A stretch of DNA of 64,000 bases from Natrononativus amylolyticus (GCF_024362525.1 NZ_CP101458.1:2418001-2482000), one strand, 5' to 3'. Shown: positions 11,558-20,905, numbered from the stretch's first letter. The notes: generated by a model not told the origin, from the sequence alone. Program-made: numbers and translations.

Positions 11558-13078
11558 TCACTCTTCCGACGGTCCGCCCTGTCGATCTGCCACGTCGCTG
11601 GAGATCTCGTCGATCATCTCGTGCGTCGTGTCGTGGATCTGGTCTCGAAGATCCTGCTGCTGCGTGGAGTCACCGTTCTTCTTCTCGTCCTTCGGTTCCT
11701 CCTTCTTGTCGCGGTCTTTGTCCTTCTTGTCGCGGTCTTTGTCCTTCTTATCCCGATCCTTCTTATCCCGGTCTTTGTCCTTCTTGTCGCGGTCTTTGTC
11801 CTTCTTGTCGCGATCCTTCTTATCTCGGTCCTTCTTATCTCGGTCCTTCTTATCCCGGTCTTTGTCCTTCTTGTCGCGATCCTTCTTATCCCGGTCTTTG
11901 TCCTTCTTGTCGCGATCCTTCTTATCCCGGTCTTTGTCCTTCTTGTCGCGATCCTTCTTATCCCGGTCTTTGTCCTTCTTGTCGCGATCCTTCTTATCCC
12001 GGTCTTTGTCCTTCTGGTCGTGGTCTTTGTCCTTCTTGTCGCGGTCTTTGTCCTTCTTATCCCGGTCTTTGTCCTTCTGGTCGTGGTCTTTGTCCTTCTT
12101 GTCGCGGTCTTTGTCCTTCTTATCCCGGTCCTTCTTGTCGTCCTTCTCCTTCTCGGGTTCTTCTTCAACCTTCTTTTCAGGCTCTTTGGTCGGCTCTTTC
12201 CCAGGTTCTTCGGGTTTCTCCGCTGGTTCTTTCTCAACCTTCTTTTCAGGCTCTTTGACCGGTTCTTTTTCGGGTTCCTCCTCAACCTTCTCTACTGGCT
12301 CCTCGACACGTTCCTTCTCGGGTTCTTCCTCAACCTTCTCTACTGGCTCCTCGACCCGCTCTTTCTCGGGCTCTTCGACCGGCTCTTTCGCAGGCTCTTC
12401 TTCAACCTTCTCTACCGGTTCTTCGACACGTTCCTTCTCGGGCTCTTCGACCGGCTCTTTCGCAGGCTCTTCCTCAACCTTCTCTACCGGCTCCTCAGCC
12501 TTCTTTTCAGGCTCCTCGGCCGGTTCTTTCGCCGGTTCCTTTGCTGGCTTCTCCGCGGGCTTCTCGACACGCTCCTCGTCTTCGAGCTCGAGGGCGACGG
12601 GTTCGCCCTTGTGGTCGGCCGTTAGCACGTACGTACCGTCAGCCAGTCCCTCGAACGTGAACTCGTCGTTGGCCGCGACGATCTCGGTGACGGTCAGCGG
12701 CTCGCCCTCCTCGGTACCGAGTTCGCCGCAGTCGAGCTCGACGGTGAGTTCGTACTGCTCGTCCATCTCGTCGGTATCGTCGGCCATCGTGTCGTCGGCC
12801 GCCGCATCGAGGTCGTCACTCTCGTTTACCGTGACGTTCACGTCGACGTCGTTCGGATTCGTGACGGTGATCTCACCACCCGCGTCCGTACACTCGTAGG
12901 CGACCTGCAACGCCTCGAGGTCGGTCTCGGTCGCGTCGTCGGCCGGTTCGGCGACGCCGGATGCGCCGGCACCCGCCGTCAACCCCACGACGACCATCAG
13001 CGTGAGTAGAACTACTAACCCTGAGTACAGTCGTTTTGAACGCACTATACGCCCCTCTGCTCGTGACTTATCTCTCAT
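11558..13078 (-). CDS. secreted Lys/Asp/Glu/Pro repeat protein of unknown function
   Basis: A 506-residue exported protein. Residues about 15-45 form a signal peptide (KRLYSGLVVLLTLMVVVGLTA). A small beta-rich domain follows (about 45-165), with TVTNPNDVDVNVTVNES and GTYVLTADHKGEPVALEL. Then come about 130 residues of EEPEKERVEEPVEKVEEEP-type repeats and about 175 residues of DKKDKDRDKKDR-type repeats, ending in a 30-residue non-repetitive tail. The strong lysine content is unlike ordinary haloarchaeal proteins, which avoid lysine. It is probably an unfolded, cell-surface or extracellular polyampholyte, but no function is known. The ATG at 13078 puts the signal peptide near the N-terminus. 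Confidence 0.75.
   Translation of the reverse strand: MRDKSRAEGRIVRSKRLYSGLVVLLTLMVVVGLTAGAGASGVAEPADDATETDLEALQVAYECTDAGGEITVTNPNDVDVNVTVNESDDLDAAADDTMADDTDEMDEQYELTVELDCGELGTEEGEPLTVTEIVAANDEFTFEGLADGTYVLTADHKGEPVALELEDEERVEKPAEKPAKEPAKEPAEEPEKKAEEPVEKVEEEPAKEPVEEPEKERVEEPVEKVEEEPAKEPVEEPEKERVEEPVEKVEEEPEKERVEEPVEKVEEEPEKEPVKEPEKKVEKEPAEKPEEPGKEPTKEPEKKVEEEPEKEKDDKKDRDKKDKDRDKKDKDHDQKDKDRDKKDKDRDKKDKDHDQKDKDRDKKDRDKKDKDRDKKDRDKKDKDRDKKDRDKKDKDRDKKDRDKKDKDRDKKDRDKKDRDKKDRDKKDKDRDKKDKDRDKKDRDKKDKDRDKKDKDRDKKEEPKDEKKNGDSTQQQDLRDQIHDTTHEMIDEISSDVADRQGGPSEE
11700..12150. repeat. tandem DNA repeat encoding the Asp/Lys/Arg tract
   Basis: An in-frame array of 12-, 18- and 36-base units based on CTTCTTATCCCGGTCTTTG and CTTCTTGTCGCGATC, encoding DKKDR and DKKDKDR blocks on the minus strand. 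The 36-base unit is nearly exact for several consecutive copies between about 11860 and 12010; further 5' the copies alternate with a DHDQKDK variant. The strict in-frame periodicity and near-identity of copies point to recent expansion by slippage or unequal recombination. Confidence 0.9.
12165..12545. repeat. imperfect tandem repeat encoding the Glu/Pro/Lys/Val tract
   Basis: A second repeat block in the same gene, with units of about 33-69 bases around CTCAACCTTCTCTACTGGCTC and TCGACACGTTCCTTCTCGGG. It encodes EEPVEKVEEEPAKEPVEEP and variants on the minus strand. Copies are more diverged than in the neighbouring Asp/Lys array, so this block is probably older. Confidence 0.85.
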
Positions 13079-13486
13079 TCCTATCGACCGCCGGTAGAAG
13101 CTAACGTATACCCTAATCTTTGTTATGGAGAGCGGACAGCCCGACTGCGGGTCGTCCCGGCTGTCCCTTTTATCCACCCCCAATTAATTCGAATTCAGCC
13201 GAGAGAATATATCCTTTTGTCGCCGATGAATTGGCCCTTTCGGGCGTTCTGAAACCGTTTCACCGCGTTCGGCGCGTAAAACGCGCTTCTCGAGACGACC
13301 CGGGTGCCAGCGGCCGCCGGCAGATCGACGCGCCCGTGTCATCGTGCAGACGGGTGCTAGCGACCATTACTCGAGTTCCACCGACAGCAGCCCCACCTTA
13401 CAGCCGGGGAGAGCGGCTCCGGGCACCCGTCTCGACGGACGTCGGCGAACGAAACAGTTACCGCTTCGAATCGAGATGTGAGGGCC
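13079..13486. other. 408-base divergent intergenic region
   Basis: This lies between the repeat-protein gene (minus) and the S9 peptidase gene (plus). It holds several AT-rich stretches (13110-13125, 13178-13222) that could be promoters for either direction, including AGAATATATCC near 13205. No convincing gene is visible on either strand. The 300 bases nearest the peptidase are GC-rich and featureless to my eye. Confidence 0.5.
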
Positions 13487-15346
13487 ATGGTGACGTACGA
13501 CATCGAGCGCTATCTCAACATCCGCAGCGCGTACGGCGCGTCCGTCGGCCCCGACGGCCAGCGACTCTCGTTTCTGATGGATACGACCGGCGTCCCGCAG
13601 ATCTGGACGCTCGAGGAACCGCGGCGCTGGCCCGAACAGCACACCTTTTACGAGGAGCGGATCACCTTCGCCTCGTGGTCGCCCGAGCGGCCGGAACTGA
13701 TCTTCGGCATGGACGAGGGCGGCAACGAGCGCGCCCAGCTGTTCCGCCTCGAGACGGAGACGGGCGCCGTCGAGAACCTCACCGCGATGCCCGACGCAAA
13801 GCACCGCTGGGGCGGCTGGAGCCACGACGGCGAGCGGTTCGCGTTCGCCTCCAACCGCCGCGACGAGGCCGTCTTCGACGTCTACGTTCAGGAGCGGACG
13901 GAAACGGGCGAGGCGGCCGAACTCGTCCACGAGGGCGACGGCTGGCTGACCGTCGGCGGGTTCAGCCCGGACGACTCGCGGCTGCTCGTCTCGAAGGCGT
14001 ACTCCAACGCCGACCAGGATCTCTACACGCTCGACCTCGAGAGCGGCGAGTTCCGCCACCTGACCCCTCACGAGGGTGACGTGCGCCACCAGAGCCCCTC
14101 CTGGGCGCCCGACGGCGACGGGCTCTACCTGGTCACCGACCGGGAGAGCGACACCCTCGAGCTCGCCTACCTCGACCTGGACAGCCTCGAGTTCGAGCGG
14201 GTCGCCGGCGGCCGGTGGAACGTCGACGGCATCGCACTCGAGACGGATACCGGCCGCTTCGTCTACTCGCGCAACGTGGAGGGGTACACGGAGCTCACCG
14301 TCGGCGAGTTCGACGCGACCGATCCGACCAGCTTCGAGACGTTTCCGGACCCCGATCTACCCGGCGACGTCGCCGGCGGCGTGAGCTTCGGTCCCGACGG
14401 GGCGTCGTTCGCGTGTACGATCACCGGCGACCGGCTGAACGCGAACGTGGTCGTCGTGGAAACCGAAACCGGCGAGACGACCCGCTGGACGAGCGCCCCG
14501 ACGGCGGGGATTCCGTCGGAGACCTTTCGGCGGTCGGAACTGGTTCACGTCGAGAGCTTCGGCGTTGACGGGCGTCGCCCGTCCGCCCGTGGGACTCAGT
14601 CGGAGTCCCACGCTGGCCTCGAGGTGCCCGGCTTCTTCACCCTGCCCGCGGAGTACGAAGCCGGCCAGACCCCCGTCGTGGTCGACATCCACGGCGGCCC
14701 CGAGAGCCAGCGCCGCCCCTCCTTTTCCTCCGTCAAGCAGTACTTCGTGGGGCGCGGGTACGCCTACTTCGAACCGAACGTTCGCGGCTCGTCCGGCTAC
14801 GGTGCCGAGTACAAGAGCCTGGACGACGTCGAAAAGCGGATGGACTCGGTGGCGGATATCGCCGCCTGCGTCGACTGGCTCGCCGAGCACGACGCCGTCG
14901 ATCCCGACCGGATCGCCTGCATGGGCGGCTCCTACGGCGGCTTCATGGTGCTCGCCTCGCTCACCGAGTACCCCGAGCTGTGGGCGGCCGGCGTCGACAT
15001 CGTCGGCATCGCCAACTTCGTCACGTTCCTCGAGAACACCGGCGACTGGCGGCGCTCGCTGCGGGAGGCCGAGTACGGCTCGCTCGCGGAAGATCGGGAG
15101 TTCCTCGAGTCGATCTCGCCGATCAACAACATCGACTCGCTCGCGGCGCCGCTGTTCGTCCTCCACGGCGAGAACGACCCGCGGGTGCCCGTCGGCGAGG
15201 CCGAACAGATCGCAGAGAAAGCCCGCGAGCAGGGCGTACCCGTTCGCACGCTGATCTTCGACGACGAGGGCCACGGCTTCTCGAAGCTCGAGAACCGCAT
15301 CGAAGCCTACTCGGCGATCGCGGCGTTCCTCGACGAACACGTCTGA
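13487..15346 (+). CDS. S9 family (prolyl oligopeptidase-type) serine peptidase
   Basis: A 619-residue protein with an N-terminal beta-propeller (residues about 10-340, recurring FSPDDSRLLV and WAPDGDGLYLV-type blades) and a C-terminal alpha/beta hydrolase. The catalytic serine is in MGGSYGGFMV (about 481), the aspartate in LHGENDPRVP (about 562) and the histidine in DEGHGFSK (about 595). It cleaves short peptides or acyl-peptides. No signal peptide is seen, so it is probably cytoplasmic. ATG 13487 is preferred over a GTG three codons earlier. It stands 72 bases ahead of the flippase-like gene, same strand. Confidence 0.92.
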   Translation: MVTYDIERYLNIRSAYGASVGPDGQRLSFLMDTTGVPQIWTLEEPRRWPEQHTFYEERITFASWSPERPELIFGMDEGGNERAQLFRLETETGAVENLTAMPDAKHRWGGWSHDGERFAFASNRRDEAVFDVYVQERTETGEAAELVHEGDGWLTVGGFSPDDSRLLVSKAYSNADQDLYTLDLESGEFRHLTPHEGDVRHQSPSWAPDGDGLYLVTDRESDTLELAYLDLDSLEFERVAGGRWNVDGIALETDTGRFVYSRNVEGYTELTVGEFDATDPTSFETFPDPDLPGDVAGGVSFGPDGASFACTITGDRLNANVVVVETETGETTRWTSAPTAGIPSETFRRSELVHVESFGVDGRRPSARGTQSESHAGLEVPGFFTLPAEYEAGQTPVVVDIHGGPESQRRPSFSSVKQYFVGRGYAYFEPNVRGSSGYGAEYKSLDDVEKRMDSVADIAACVDWLAEHDAVDPDRIACMGGSYGGFMVLASLTEYPELWAAGVDIVGIANFVTFLENTGDWRRSLREAEYGSLAEDREFLESISPINNIDSLAAPLFVLHGENDPRVPVGEAEQIAEKAREQGVPVRTLIFDDEGHGFSKLENRIEAYSAIAAFLDEHV

Positions 15347-15418
15347 CTCGAGAGCGGGCTGGCGGCATCCGTCTCCGTTTCTGCTGCGTTCAAGAGGCGT
15401 CGGCTCGTTACCGGCGGT

Positions 15419-16435
15419 ATGCAGTATCGACGAGCGGCCATCGGTCTCACCCTCGCACTCGCGGTCGTCGGCCTGCTCGTCTACGGCGTCGGCTGGGAGC
15501 AGGTCCTCGCGAACGTCCGGCAGGCGAACGCCGGCTGGCTCGCGGTCGCGCTCCTCGCCGGCCTCGGAATTCTCGCGCTCCGGGGGCTGCTGGTCGAGCG
15601 ACTGCTCGTGCCGATCGAGGGGGCGGCGACCGGCGTCGCGTTCGTCGCCGCGTTCCTCTCGGGGTACTTCGCGCGCAGCGCGCTGCCGTGGGGGCGCTCG
15701 ACGGGAACGCCGATCACGGCCTACCTGCTCGCGGCCAACTCCGACTCGGAGTTCGAGGACAACCTGGCCGTCGTCGCGACCGCGGAGGTGTTCGGCTTTC
15801 TGGCGAGCGTCGTCGTCGCGCTGGTCGGCCTGGCGGCCTACACCGCGATCGGGGAGACGCCGGCGGATCTGCTCTCGAGTATCGCACTCGCGGGCGGCGC
15901 CGGCGTTCTCGTCGCCGGAACGGTCGTCGCGGTCGCCTACCAGGGGTGGGCGCGGACGGCCTCGTTCGCCCTCGCGCGGCGGTGGGAGCGGGTCGCCGCC
16001 AGGGTGCCGCGGCTGCCGGGGGCCGACGGCGGCGCGACGGATCGCGTCTCGGGGTTTTTCGACACGCTCGAGACCGTCAAAGCGGCCCGGCGAACGCTCG
16101 TGACCGCCTTCGGCGTCGCGCTCGTGAGCTGGGTCGTCAACGCGCTTCCGCTCTACTTCTGCCTGCTCGCGCTCGGGGTCGACGCCCCGATCGTGCTGGC
16201 GCTCGCGCTCGCGCCGCTGGCCTCCTTCGGCGGCGTCCTGCCGCTTCCCGGCGGGACGGGCGGCATCGAAGTCGTTCTCGCCGGACTGCTGGTCACGGTG
16301 GCCGGCCTCACCGGTGACCTCGCAACCGCGACCGCGCTGTTGTACCGGCTCACCACCTACTGGCCGCACCTCGTCGTCGGCGGCATGGGCGCGGTCTACC
16401 TGTCGCTGTCCGGCAGCCGGACCGTCACCGTGTAG
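15419..16435 (+). CDS. flippase-like (LPG synthase TM / UPF0104) membrane protein
   Basis: A 338-residue integral membrane protein with about eight hydrophobic segments. Its arrangement (RGLLVERLLVP, YFARSALPWGRSTGTP near residue 80-100, FGGVLPLPGGTGGIE near 265-280) matches the lysylphosphatidylglycerol-synthetase transmembrane-domain family, related to YbhN/AglD-type proteins. Haloarchaeal members have been linked to lipid or dolichol-linked sugar handling, but this one is not assigned. The PGGTGGIE motif close to the C-terminus is the family hallmark. It could be cotranscribed with the S9 peptidase gene. Confidence 0.8.
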   Translation: MQYRRAAIGLTLALAVVGLLVYGVGWEQVLANVRQANAGWLAVALLAGLGILALRGLLVERLLVPIEGAATGVAFVAAFLSGYFARSALPWGRSTGTPITAYLLAANSDSEFEDNLAVVATAEVFGFLASVVVALVGLAAYTAIGETPADLLSSIALAGGAGVLVAGTVVAVAYQGWARTASFALARRWERVAARVPRLPGADGGATDRVSGFFDTLETVKAARRTLVTAFGVALVSWVVNALPLYFCLLALGVDAPIVLALALAPLASFGGVLPLPGGTGGIEVVLAGLLVTVAGLTGDLATATALLYRLTTYWPHLVVGGMGAVYLSLSGSRTVTV

Positions 16436-16455
16436 GAAGCCGGTACTGGTTGCAA

Positions 16456-16467
16456 AACGTATATATC
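16456..16467 (+). promoter_or_regulatory. TATA box for the ABC transporter operon
   Basis: AACGTATATATC is centred about 27 bases before the GTG at 16489. That is the position at which archaeal TATA boxes place transcription starts on or next to the start codon. It supports a leaderless transcript and the choice of GTG 16489 as the start. Confidence 0.6.
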
Positions 16468-16488
16468 ACTTCGCAGATATCTCTACGT

Positions 16489-17436
16489 GTGACCGCTATT
16501 CAGACGACCGCCCTGACGAAACGCTTCGGCGAGGACGTCCTCGCCGTCGACGACCTCCGCCTCACGGTCGCGACCGGCGAGGTGTTCGGCTTTCTCGGGC
16601 CGAACGGCGCCGGCAAGTCGACGACGATCAACATGTTGCTCGACTTCGTTCGGCCCTCGAGCGGGAGCGCGACGGTGCTCGGCTACGACGCGCAGGCCGA
16701 AGCCGATTCGATCCGCCGGCGCATCGGCGTCCTCCCCGAAGGCGCGAGCGTCTACGACCGCCTCACCGGCCGCGAGCACCTCGAGTGGGTCGTCGACACC
16801 AAGGGAAGCGACGACGACCCCGACGCGATTCTCGAGCGCGTCGGCCTCACGAGCGAGGAGGCCGCCCGTCCCGCCGGCGGCTACTCGAAGGGGATGACCC
16901 AGCGCCTCGGTTTCGGGATGGCGCTGGTCGGCGACCCCGACCTGCTGATCCTCGACGAGCCCTCCTCCGGGCTCGACCCGACCGGGATGCAGGAGATGCG
17001 CGAGATCATCGCCGAGGAGGCCGACCGGGGGACGACGGTGTTCTTCTCGAGTCACATCCTGGGCGAGGTCGAGGCCGTCTGCGACCGCATCGGCATCATG
17101 AACGGCGGCCGACTCGTGACGACCGGCACCATCGACGAACTCAGAGCGGGCCTCGACCTCGGCGCGACGATTACCCTCGAGGTCGACGCCGTCCCCGACG
17201 ACCTCGGGCTCGAGTCCGTGGCGGGCGTCCGGACTGTCGCGATCGACGGAACCAGAATCACCGCGACGTGTGCCGATCCGACGGTGAAGATAGCGGTGAC
17301 CGAACACGTGTCTCGGCGGGCGGACGTCGTCGACATCGTCTCCGAGGACGCCTCGCTCGAGCAACTGTTCAACTCCTACACGGGCGACGAGCGAGCGGCC
17401 GCCGAGGAGCCGGCCGCCGTGGAGGTCCAGCCGTGA
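16489..17436 (+). CDS. ABC transporter ATP-binding protein
   Basis: A 315-residue ATPase. Walker A GPNGAGKST lies near residues 38-46, the signature YSKGMTQRL near 131, Walker B LLILDEPSSGLDP near 155-167, and the H-loop histidine in FFSSHILGE near 190. It powers export with the permease encoded directly downstream (4-base GTGA overlap). The start is GTG at 16489, set by the TATA box 27 bases upstream; longer readings would overlap that promoter. Its C-terminus SLEQLFNSYT matches the partial ATPase at the window start, so the two systems are paralogues. Confidence 0.92.
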   Translation: MTAIQTTALTKRFGEDVLAVDDLRLTVATGEVFGFLGPNGAGKSTTINMLLDFVRPSSGSATVLGYDAQAEADSIRRRIGVLPEGASVYDRLTGREHLEWVVDTKGSDDDPDAILERVGLTSEEAARPAGGYSKGMTQRLGFGMALVGDPDLLILDEPSSGLDPTGMQEMREIIAEEADRGTTVFFSSHILGEVEAVCDRIGIMNGGRLVTTGTIDELRAGLDLGATITLEVDAVPDDLGLESVAGVRTVAIDGTRITATCADPTVKIAVTEHVSRRADVVDIVSEDASLEQLFNSYTGDERAAAEEPAAVEVQP

Positions 17437-18245
17437 GTACGCTCGCGGTCGCCCGCAAGGACTTCCTCGACGTCAGGCGGGCGAAGATCGTCTGGTTCGT
17501 CGGCGGGATCTACGCCCTGTTCATGGTCCTGCTGTTTTACTTCGGCCAGCGGAACGTCTCGAACCCGCAGGTCGAGAGCCAGCTCGGCGCGATGATGGGG
17601 ATCGGCGCGCTCATCATCCCGCTCATCGCGCTCGTCGCCGCCTACCTGGCGATCGCCGGCGAGCGCGAGTCCGGCAGCATCAAGTACCTCCTCTCGATCC
17701 CGAACAACCGCCGGGACGTCGTCCTCGGGAAGTTCCTGAGCCGCGCGGCGATCGTCACGGCGGCGATCCTCGTGGCGTTCGCCCTCGGCGTCGCGATGGC
17801 GCTGGCGTGGTACCCCTCCCTCGAGGCCGAACTGTTCGCGAGAGTCGCCGCGCTGACGGTGCTCTACGCGCTGACGTACGTCGCCGTCGCGATCGGCATC
17901 TCCGCCGCCACCGGCTCGCGGTCGCGGGCGATGGGCGGGGCGATCGGCTTCTTCTTCGTCACCAACGTGTTGACGCTGCTGCCGGTGTTCGAGAACGCAA
18001 TCAGCTACGTCCTCGCCGACCTCCTCGGGATGGAGGTCACCGCGGAGGGGATGAGCTTCGTCCAGGCAGTAGTGAGCCCGACGATCGCCTACACCTACTC
18101 GATGCGCCTCGCGTTTCCCGACGTCGGAATGCCGACCGACGCCTGGTACCTCGAGGGCGAGGTCATGCTGGTGATCCTGTTCGCGTGGGTACTCGTCCCC
18201 GTTCTCGCCGGCCTCTGGCGGTTCCAGCGGGTCGATCTCGGCTGA
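17433..18245 (+). CDS. ABC-2 type transporter permease
   Basis: A 270-residue membrane protein with about six transmembrane segments, starting GTG AGT ACG in a 4-base overlap with the ATPase gene. The conserved AGERESGSIKYLLSIP loop (about residues 72-87) and ISAATGSRSRAMG (about 152) place it in the same family as the permease at 88-957. Together with the ATPase it should form a homodimeric exporter in the cytoplasmic membrane. Substrate unknown. It is convergent with egsA (3-base gap). Confidence 0.88.
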   Translation: MSTLAVARKDFLDVRRAKIVWFVGGIYALFMVLLFYFGQRNVSNPQVESQLGAMMGIGALIIPLIALVAAYLAIAGERESGSIKYLLSIPNNRRDVVLGKFLSRAAIVTAAILVAFALGVAMALAWYPSLEAELFARVAALTVLYALTYVAVAIGISAATGSRSRAMGGAIGFFFVTNVLTLLPVFENAISYVLADLLGMEVTAEGMSFVQAVVSPTIAYTYSMRLAFPDVGMPTDAWYLEGEVMLVILFAWVLVPVLAGLWRFQRVDLG

Positions 18246-18248
18246 TCC

Positions 18249-19310
18249 TCAGCCGATGACGCCCGTTCGCGTCGCGACCTCTCGAGCCGCCCGCTCGTCC
18301 ATCCCGTCGCCGAGGATCGTGTACCGGTCCCGGATCGCGTGGCAGGTCGAAAGCGCCTCGATCACGGTGTCGTCGTCGATGCCGAGATCGGTGGCAGTCG
18401 TCGGCGCGTCGATGCTCTCGAGGGCGGCGCGAATGTCTTTCCAGATTCCGCGGTCGCCGCCGTGGAGGTAGGCGGTCATAATTGAGCCGACGCCGACCTG
18501 GTGGCCGTGGAGGGCCGCGCCGGGTGCGAGCCGGTCTAACTGGTGGGAAAAGAGGTGTTCGGCGCCGCTGGCCGGCCGCGAGGAGCTCGCGATCGACATC
18601 GCGACGCCAGAGGAGACGAGCGCCTTGGTGACGATCCAGGCGGACTCCTCGACGCCGGGGCGGATCAGGTCGGCGTTGTCGACGAGAATTTCGGCGGTCA
18701 TCTCCGAGAGCGCCGCGGCGTACTCGGAGTACTCGACGTTCTTGAGCCGGTGGGCGAGCCGCCAGTCCATCACCGCGGTGTAGTTCGAGATGATGTCGGC
18801 ACAGCCCGCCGTGGTCAGCTCCCAGGGCGCCTCCGCGAGGATCTCGGTGTCGGCGATCACCGCGAGCGGCGGCTCCGCGGCGACGCTGTGTCGGGTGTCC
18901 CCCTCCGGCACCGAGCCGCGGTTGCTGACGATGCCGTCGTGACTCGCCGCCGTCGGCACGGAGAGAAAACCGATCCCGAGGTGGTCACTCGCCATCTTCG
19001 CGATGTCGATGGCCTTCCCGCCGCCCACCCCGACGAGGTAGGAGACGTCCGCTCCCTCCGCCGCGTCGATCACCTCCTCGACGGCGTCGAAGCTCGCCTC
19101 CTCGACGGTGACGGTGACGGGGTCGATCCCCCGCGCCTCGAGGTCGGCGGCGATCGGGTCCGCGGCGAGTTCCTTCGGCGTCGGGCTCGTGACGAACAGC
19201 GGCCGTCCCTCGAGATGGAGGTCGTCGATGGCGTCGACGGCCCGTGAGAGCACGCCGTGCCCGACGAGGACGTTCCGCGGCAGGCGGATCCACGTCGACT
19301 TCTCGAACAT
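18249..19310 (-). CDS. egsA: sn-glycerol-1-phosphate dehydrogenase
   Basis: A 353-residue NAD(P)-dependent enzyme that reduces dihydroxyacetone phosphate to sn-glycerol-1-phosphate, the backbone of archaeal ether lipids. The nucleotide-binding GVGGGKAIDIAK lies near residue 93-104 and VPTAASHDGIVSN near 116-128. Zinc ligands are in AGCADIISN (about 170), EHLFSHQLD (about 250) and ALHGHQ (about 265). Normal length. The ATG at 19310 has CCTTTATATTT 27 bases upstream (minus strand, about 19336-19347), fitting a leaderless transcript. This is the strongest single marker that the genome is archaeal. Confidence 0.95.
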   Translation of the reverse strand: MFEKSTWIRLPRNVLVGHGVLSRAVDAIDDLHLEGRPLFVTSPTPKELAADPIAADLEARGIDPVTVTVEEASFDAVEEVIDAAEGADVSYLVGVGGGKAIDIAKMASDHLGIGFLSVPTAASHDGIVSNRGSVPEGDTRHSVAAEPPLAVIADTEILAEAPWELTTAGCADIISNYTAVMDWRLAHRLKNVEYSEYAAALSEMTAEILVDNADLIRPGVEESAWIVTKALVSSGVAMSIASSSRPASGAEHLFSHQLDRLAPGAALHGHQVGVGSIMTAYLHGGDRGIWKDIRAALESIDAPTTATDLGIDDDTVIEALSTCHAIRDRYTILGDGMDERAAREVATRTGVIG

Positions 19311-19363
19311 GTCTCCACGGAGGCAGACGAAATATAAAGGCGTTCCCTGTCGGCGACTCGTAC

Positions 19364-20905
19364 TCAGTCGTCCGCCGGAGTGTCGACTCCGGACTCTTCT
19401 TCCCACTCGCGGTTGATCGCGTAGGCGAGGTAGCCCTGGATTCGCTCTCGGCGCTCGGCGGGAACGGGGTCGACGAGCAGGCTGATCCCGACGAACAGGA
19501 TCGAGTTCACGATGAAGCCGTAGAAGCCGGGCGTGAAGTTCGGCGCGCCCGCCGGAAGCGAGACGACGCCGAAGGTGAGTACCGCCGCGATCCCCACGCC
19601 GGCTGCGAGACCGACGAACGCGCCCTCGGTCGACGCCCGGTGCCAGTAGAGCGCGCCGAGGGTCATCGGCAGCAGCTGGGTGAGCCCGTCGAAGGCGACG
19701 AGCGTGACCATCACGATGATGTCGACGTCCTGGATGGCGATCACGTAGGAGACCAGCGCCAGGACGAGGACGAGCGCCTGGGCCATTCGGGTCTTTCTCA
19801 CCTCGTCGACCTCGCCGTCGGCCAGCAGGTTCTCGTACCAGTCGCGGGTGATCAGCGAGGCGACGGCGTGGAGCTGGGCGTCCTTCGAACTCATCGAGGC
19901 GGCGATAGCGCCGGCGACGACGACGGAGGCGAACACCGCGGGGGTGAACTCGTACAGTACCACCGGAATCGCCGAGTCGGCGTCGGCGAGCTCGGGGAAG
20001 TGTACCACGGCGCCGAGCGCGAGAAAGGCGAGCGGCAAGTAGAACAGCAGGAGGTAGCCGGTGCCGCCGGCGGCGACCCACTTGATCGTCCGCGGCGACT
20101 TCGCGCTGTAGTAGCGCAGGAAGATGTGCGGCGACATCGCGACGCCGACGCCGGTCACGAAGACGAACGAGACGAAGAATGCGGGCGTCAGCGCGTCGAC
20201 CGGACCCGGGAGAACGAGGTACTCCGCCGCGTTCGCCTGGAGGTCGCTCCAGAACGCCGACGGGCCGCGGTACGCCGAGAAGACGAACAGGGCGCCGGCG
20301 ATCCACATCGCGGCGAACATGAACACGCCCTGGATGGTGTCTGTCCAGGCGATCGAGCGCATCCCGCCGAGCCAGACGTAGATCACGCCGACGACCAGCA
20401 GGAACGCGGCGCCCGCCTCGAAGCTCACGGCGCCGTCAGTGGCCGTCTCGAAGATGATTCCGCTGCCGATCAGCTGGATCGCGACGTACGGGAAGGTGAA
20501 GACGATGAAGACGACGCTCGCGAGCAGTCCCACCGCCTTCGAGTCGTAGAAGTCCTCGAGCAAGTCCGACGGCGTGACGTAGTCGTACTTCTTGCCGAGC
20601 AGCCAGACGCGAGAGCCGACGAGCCAGAGGAGGATCCCCGACAGCGTCACCCAGGCGAATGCGGCCGGAAAGAAGCCGATCCCGTTCTCGTAGACGAAGC
20701 CGGCGGCGCCGAGGAAGGCGAACGAGGAGTGGTACGTCGCCGCGTACGTAAAGAGCAGGACGACGACCCCGAGACTGCGGTCGGCGGTCACCCAGTCCTC
20801 GACGTTGAGCTTCCCGACGCGCCAGCCCTGGTAGCCGAGTGCGAGCACGATCACGGTGTAGACGCCGATCGTCGAGAGCGCGACGAGCGCCTGGGTCGAC
20901 ACCAT
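19364..20905 (-). CDS. sodium:solute symporter family protein
   Basis: A 513-residue SSS-family transporter with about 13 transmembrane segments. Recognisable features are TLSGILLWLVGSRVW, AWTDTIQGVFMFAAMW (the SSS signature region) and SSKDAQLHAVASLITRDWYE near residue 340. It would couple sodium entry to uptake of a small organic solute. It is preceded by a DUF3311 gene that overlaps it by one base (TGATG), the usual arrangement in which the small two-helix protein accompanies PanF/acetate-type symporters. Substrate not evident. It is convergent with egsA. Confidence 0.9.
   Translation of the reverse strand: MVSTQALVALSTIGVYTVIVLALGYQGWRVGKLNVEDWVTADRSLGVVVLLFTYAATYHSSFAFLGAAGFVYENGIGFFPAAFAWVTLSGILLWLVGSRVWLLGKKYDYVTPSDLLEDFYDSKAVGLLASVVFIVFTFPYVAIQLIGSGIIFETATDGAVSFEAGAAFLLVVGVIYVWLGGMRSIAWTDTIQGVFMFAAMWIAGALFVFSAYRGPSAFWSDLQANAAEYLVLPGPVDALTPAFFVSFVFVTGVGVAMSPHIFLRYYSAKSPRTIKWVAAGGTGYLLLFYLPLAFLALGAVVHFPELADADSAIPVVLYEFTPAVFASVVVAGAIAASMSSKDAQLHAVASLITRDWYENLLADGEVDEVRKTRMAQALVLVLALVSYVIAIQDVDIIVMVTLVAFDGLTQLLPMTLGALYWHRASTEGAFVGLAAGVGIAAVLTFGVVSLPAGAPNFTPGFYGFIVNSILFVGISLLVDPVPAERRERIQGYLAYAINREWEEESGVDTPADD

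Noticed and set aside
11526-12899. Plus-strand frame of Ser/Phe/Leu repeats opposite the Lys-rich protein
   Set aside because: It is the antisense reading of the repeat array; the minus-strand frame has a signal peptide and a folded domain, the plus frame has neither.
13500-16369. Long minus-strand frame across the S9 peptidase and flippase genes
   Set aside because: Arg/Asp/Val-rich antisense frame without domain motifs; both plus-strand genes are well supported.
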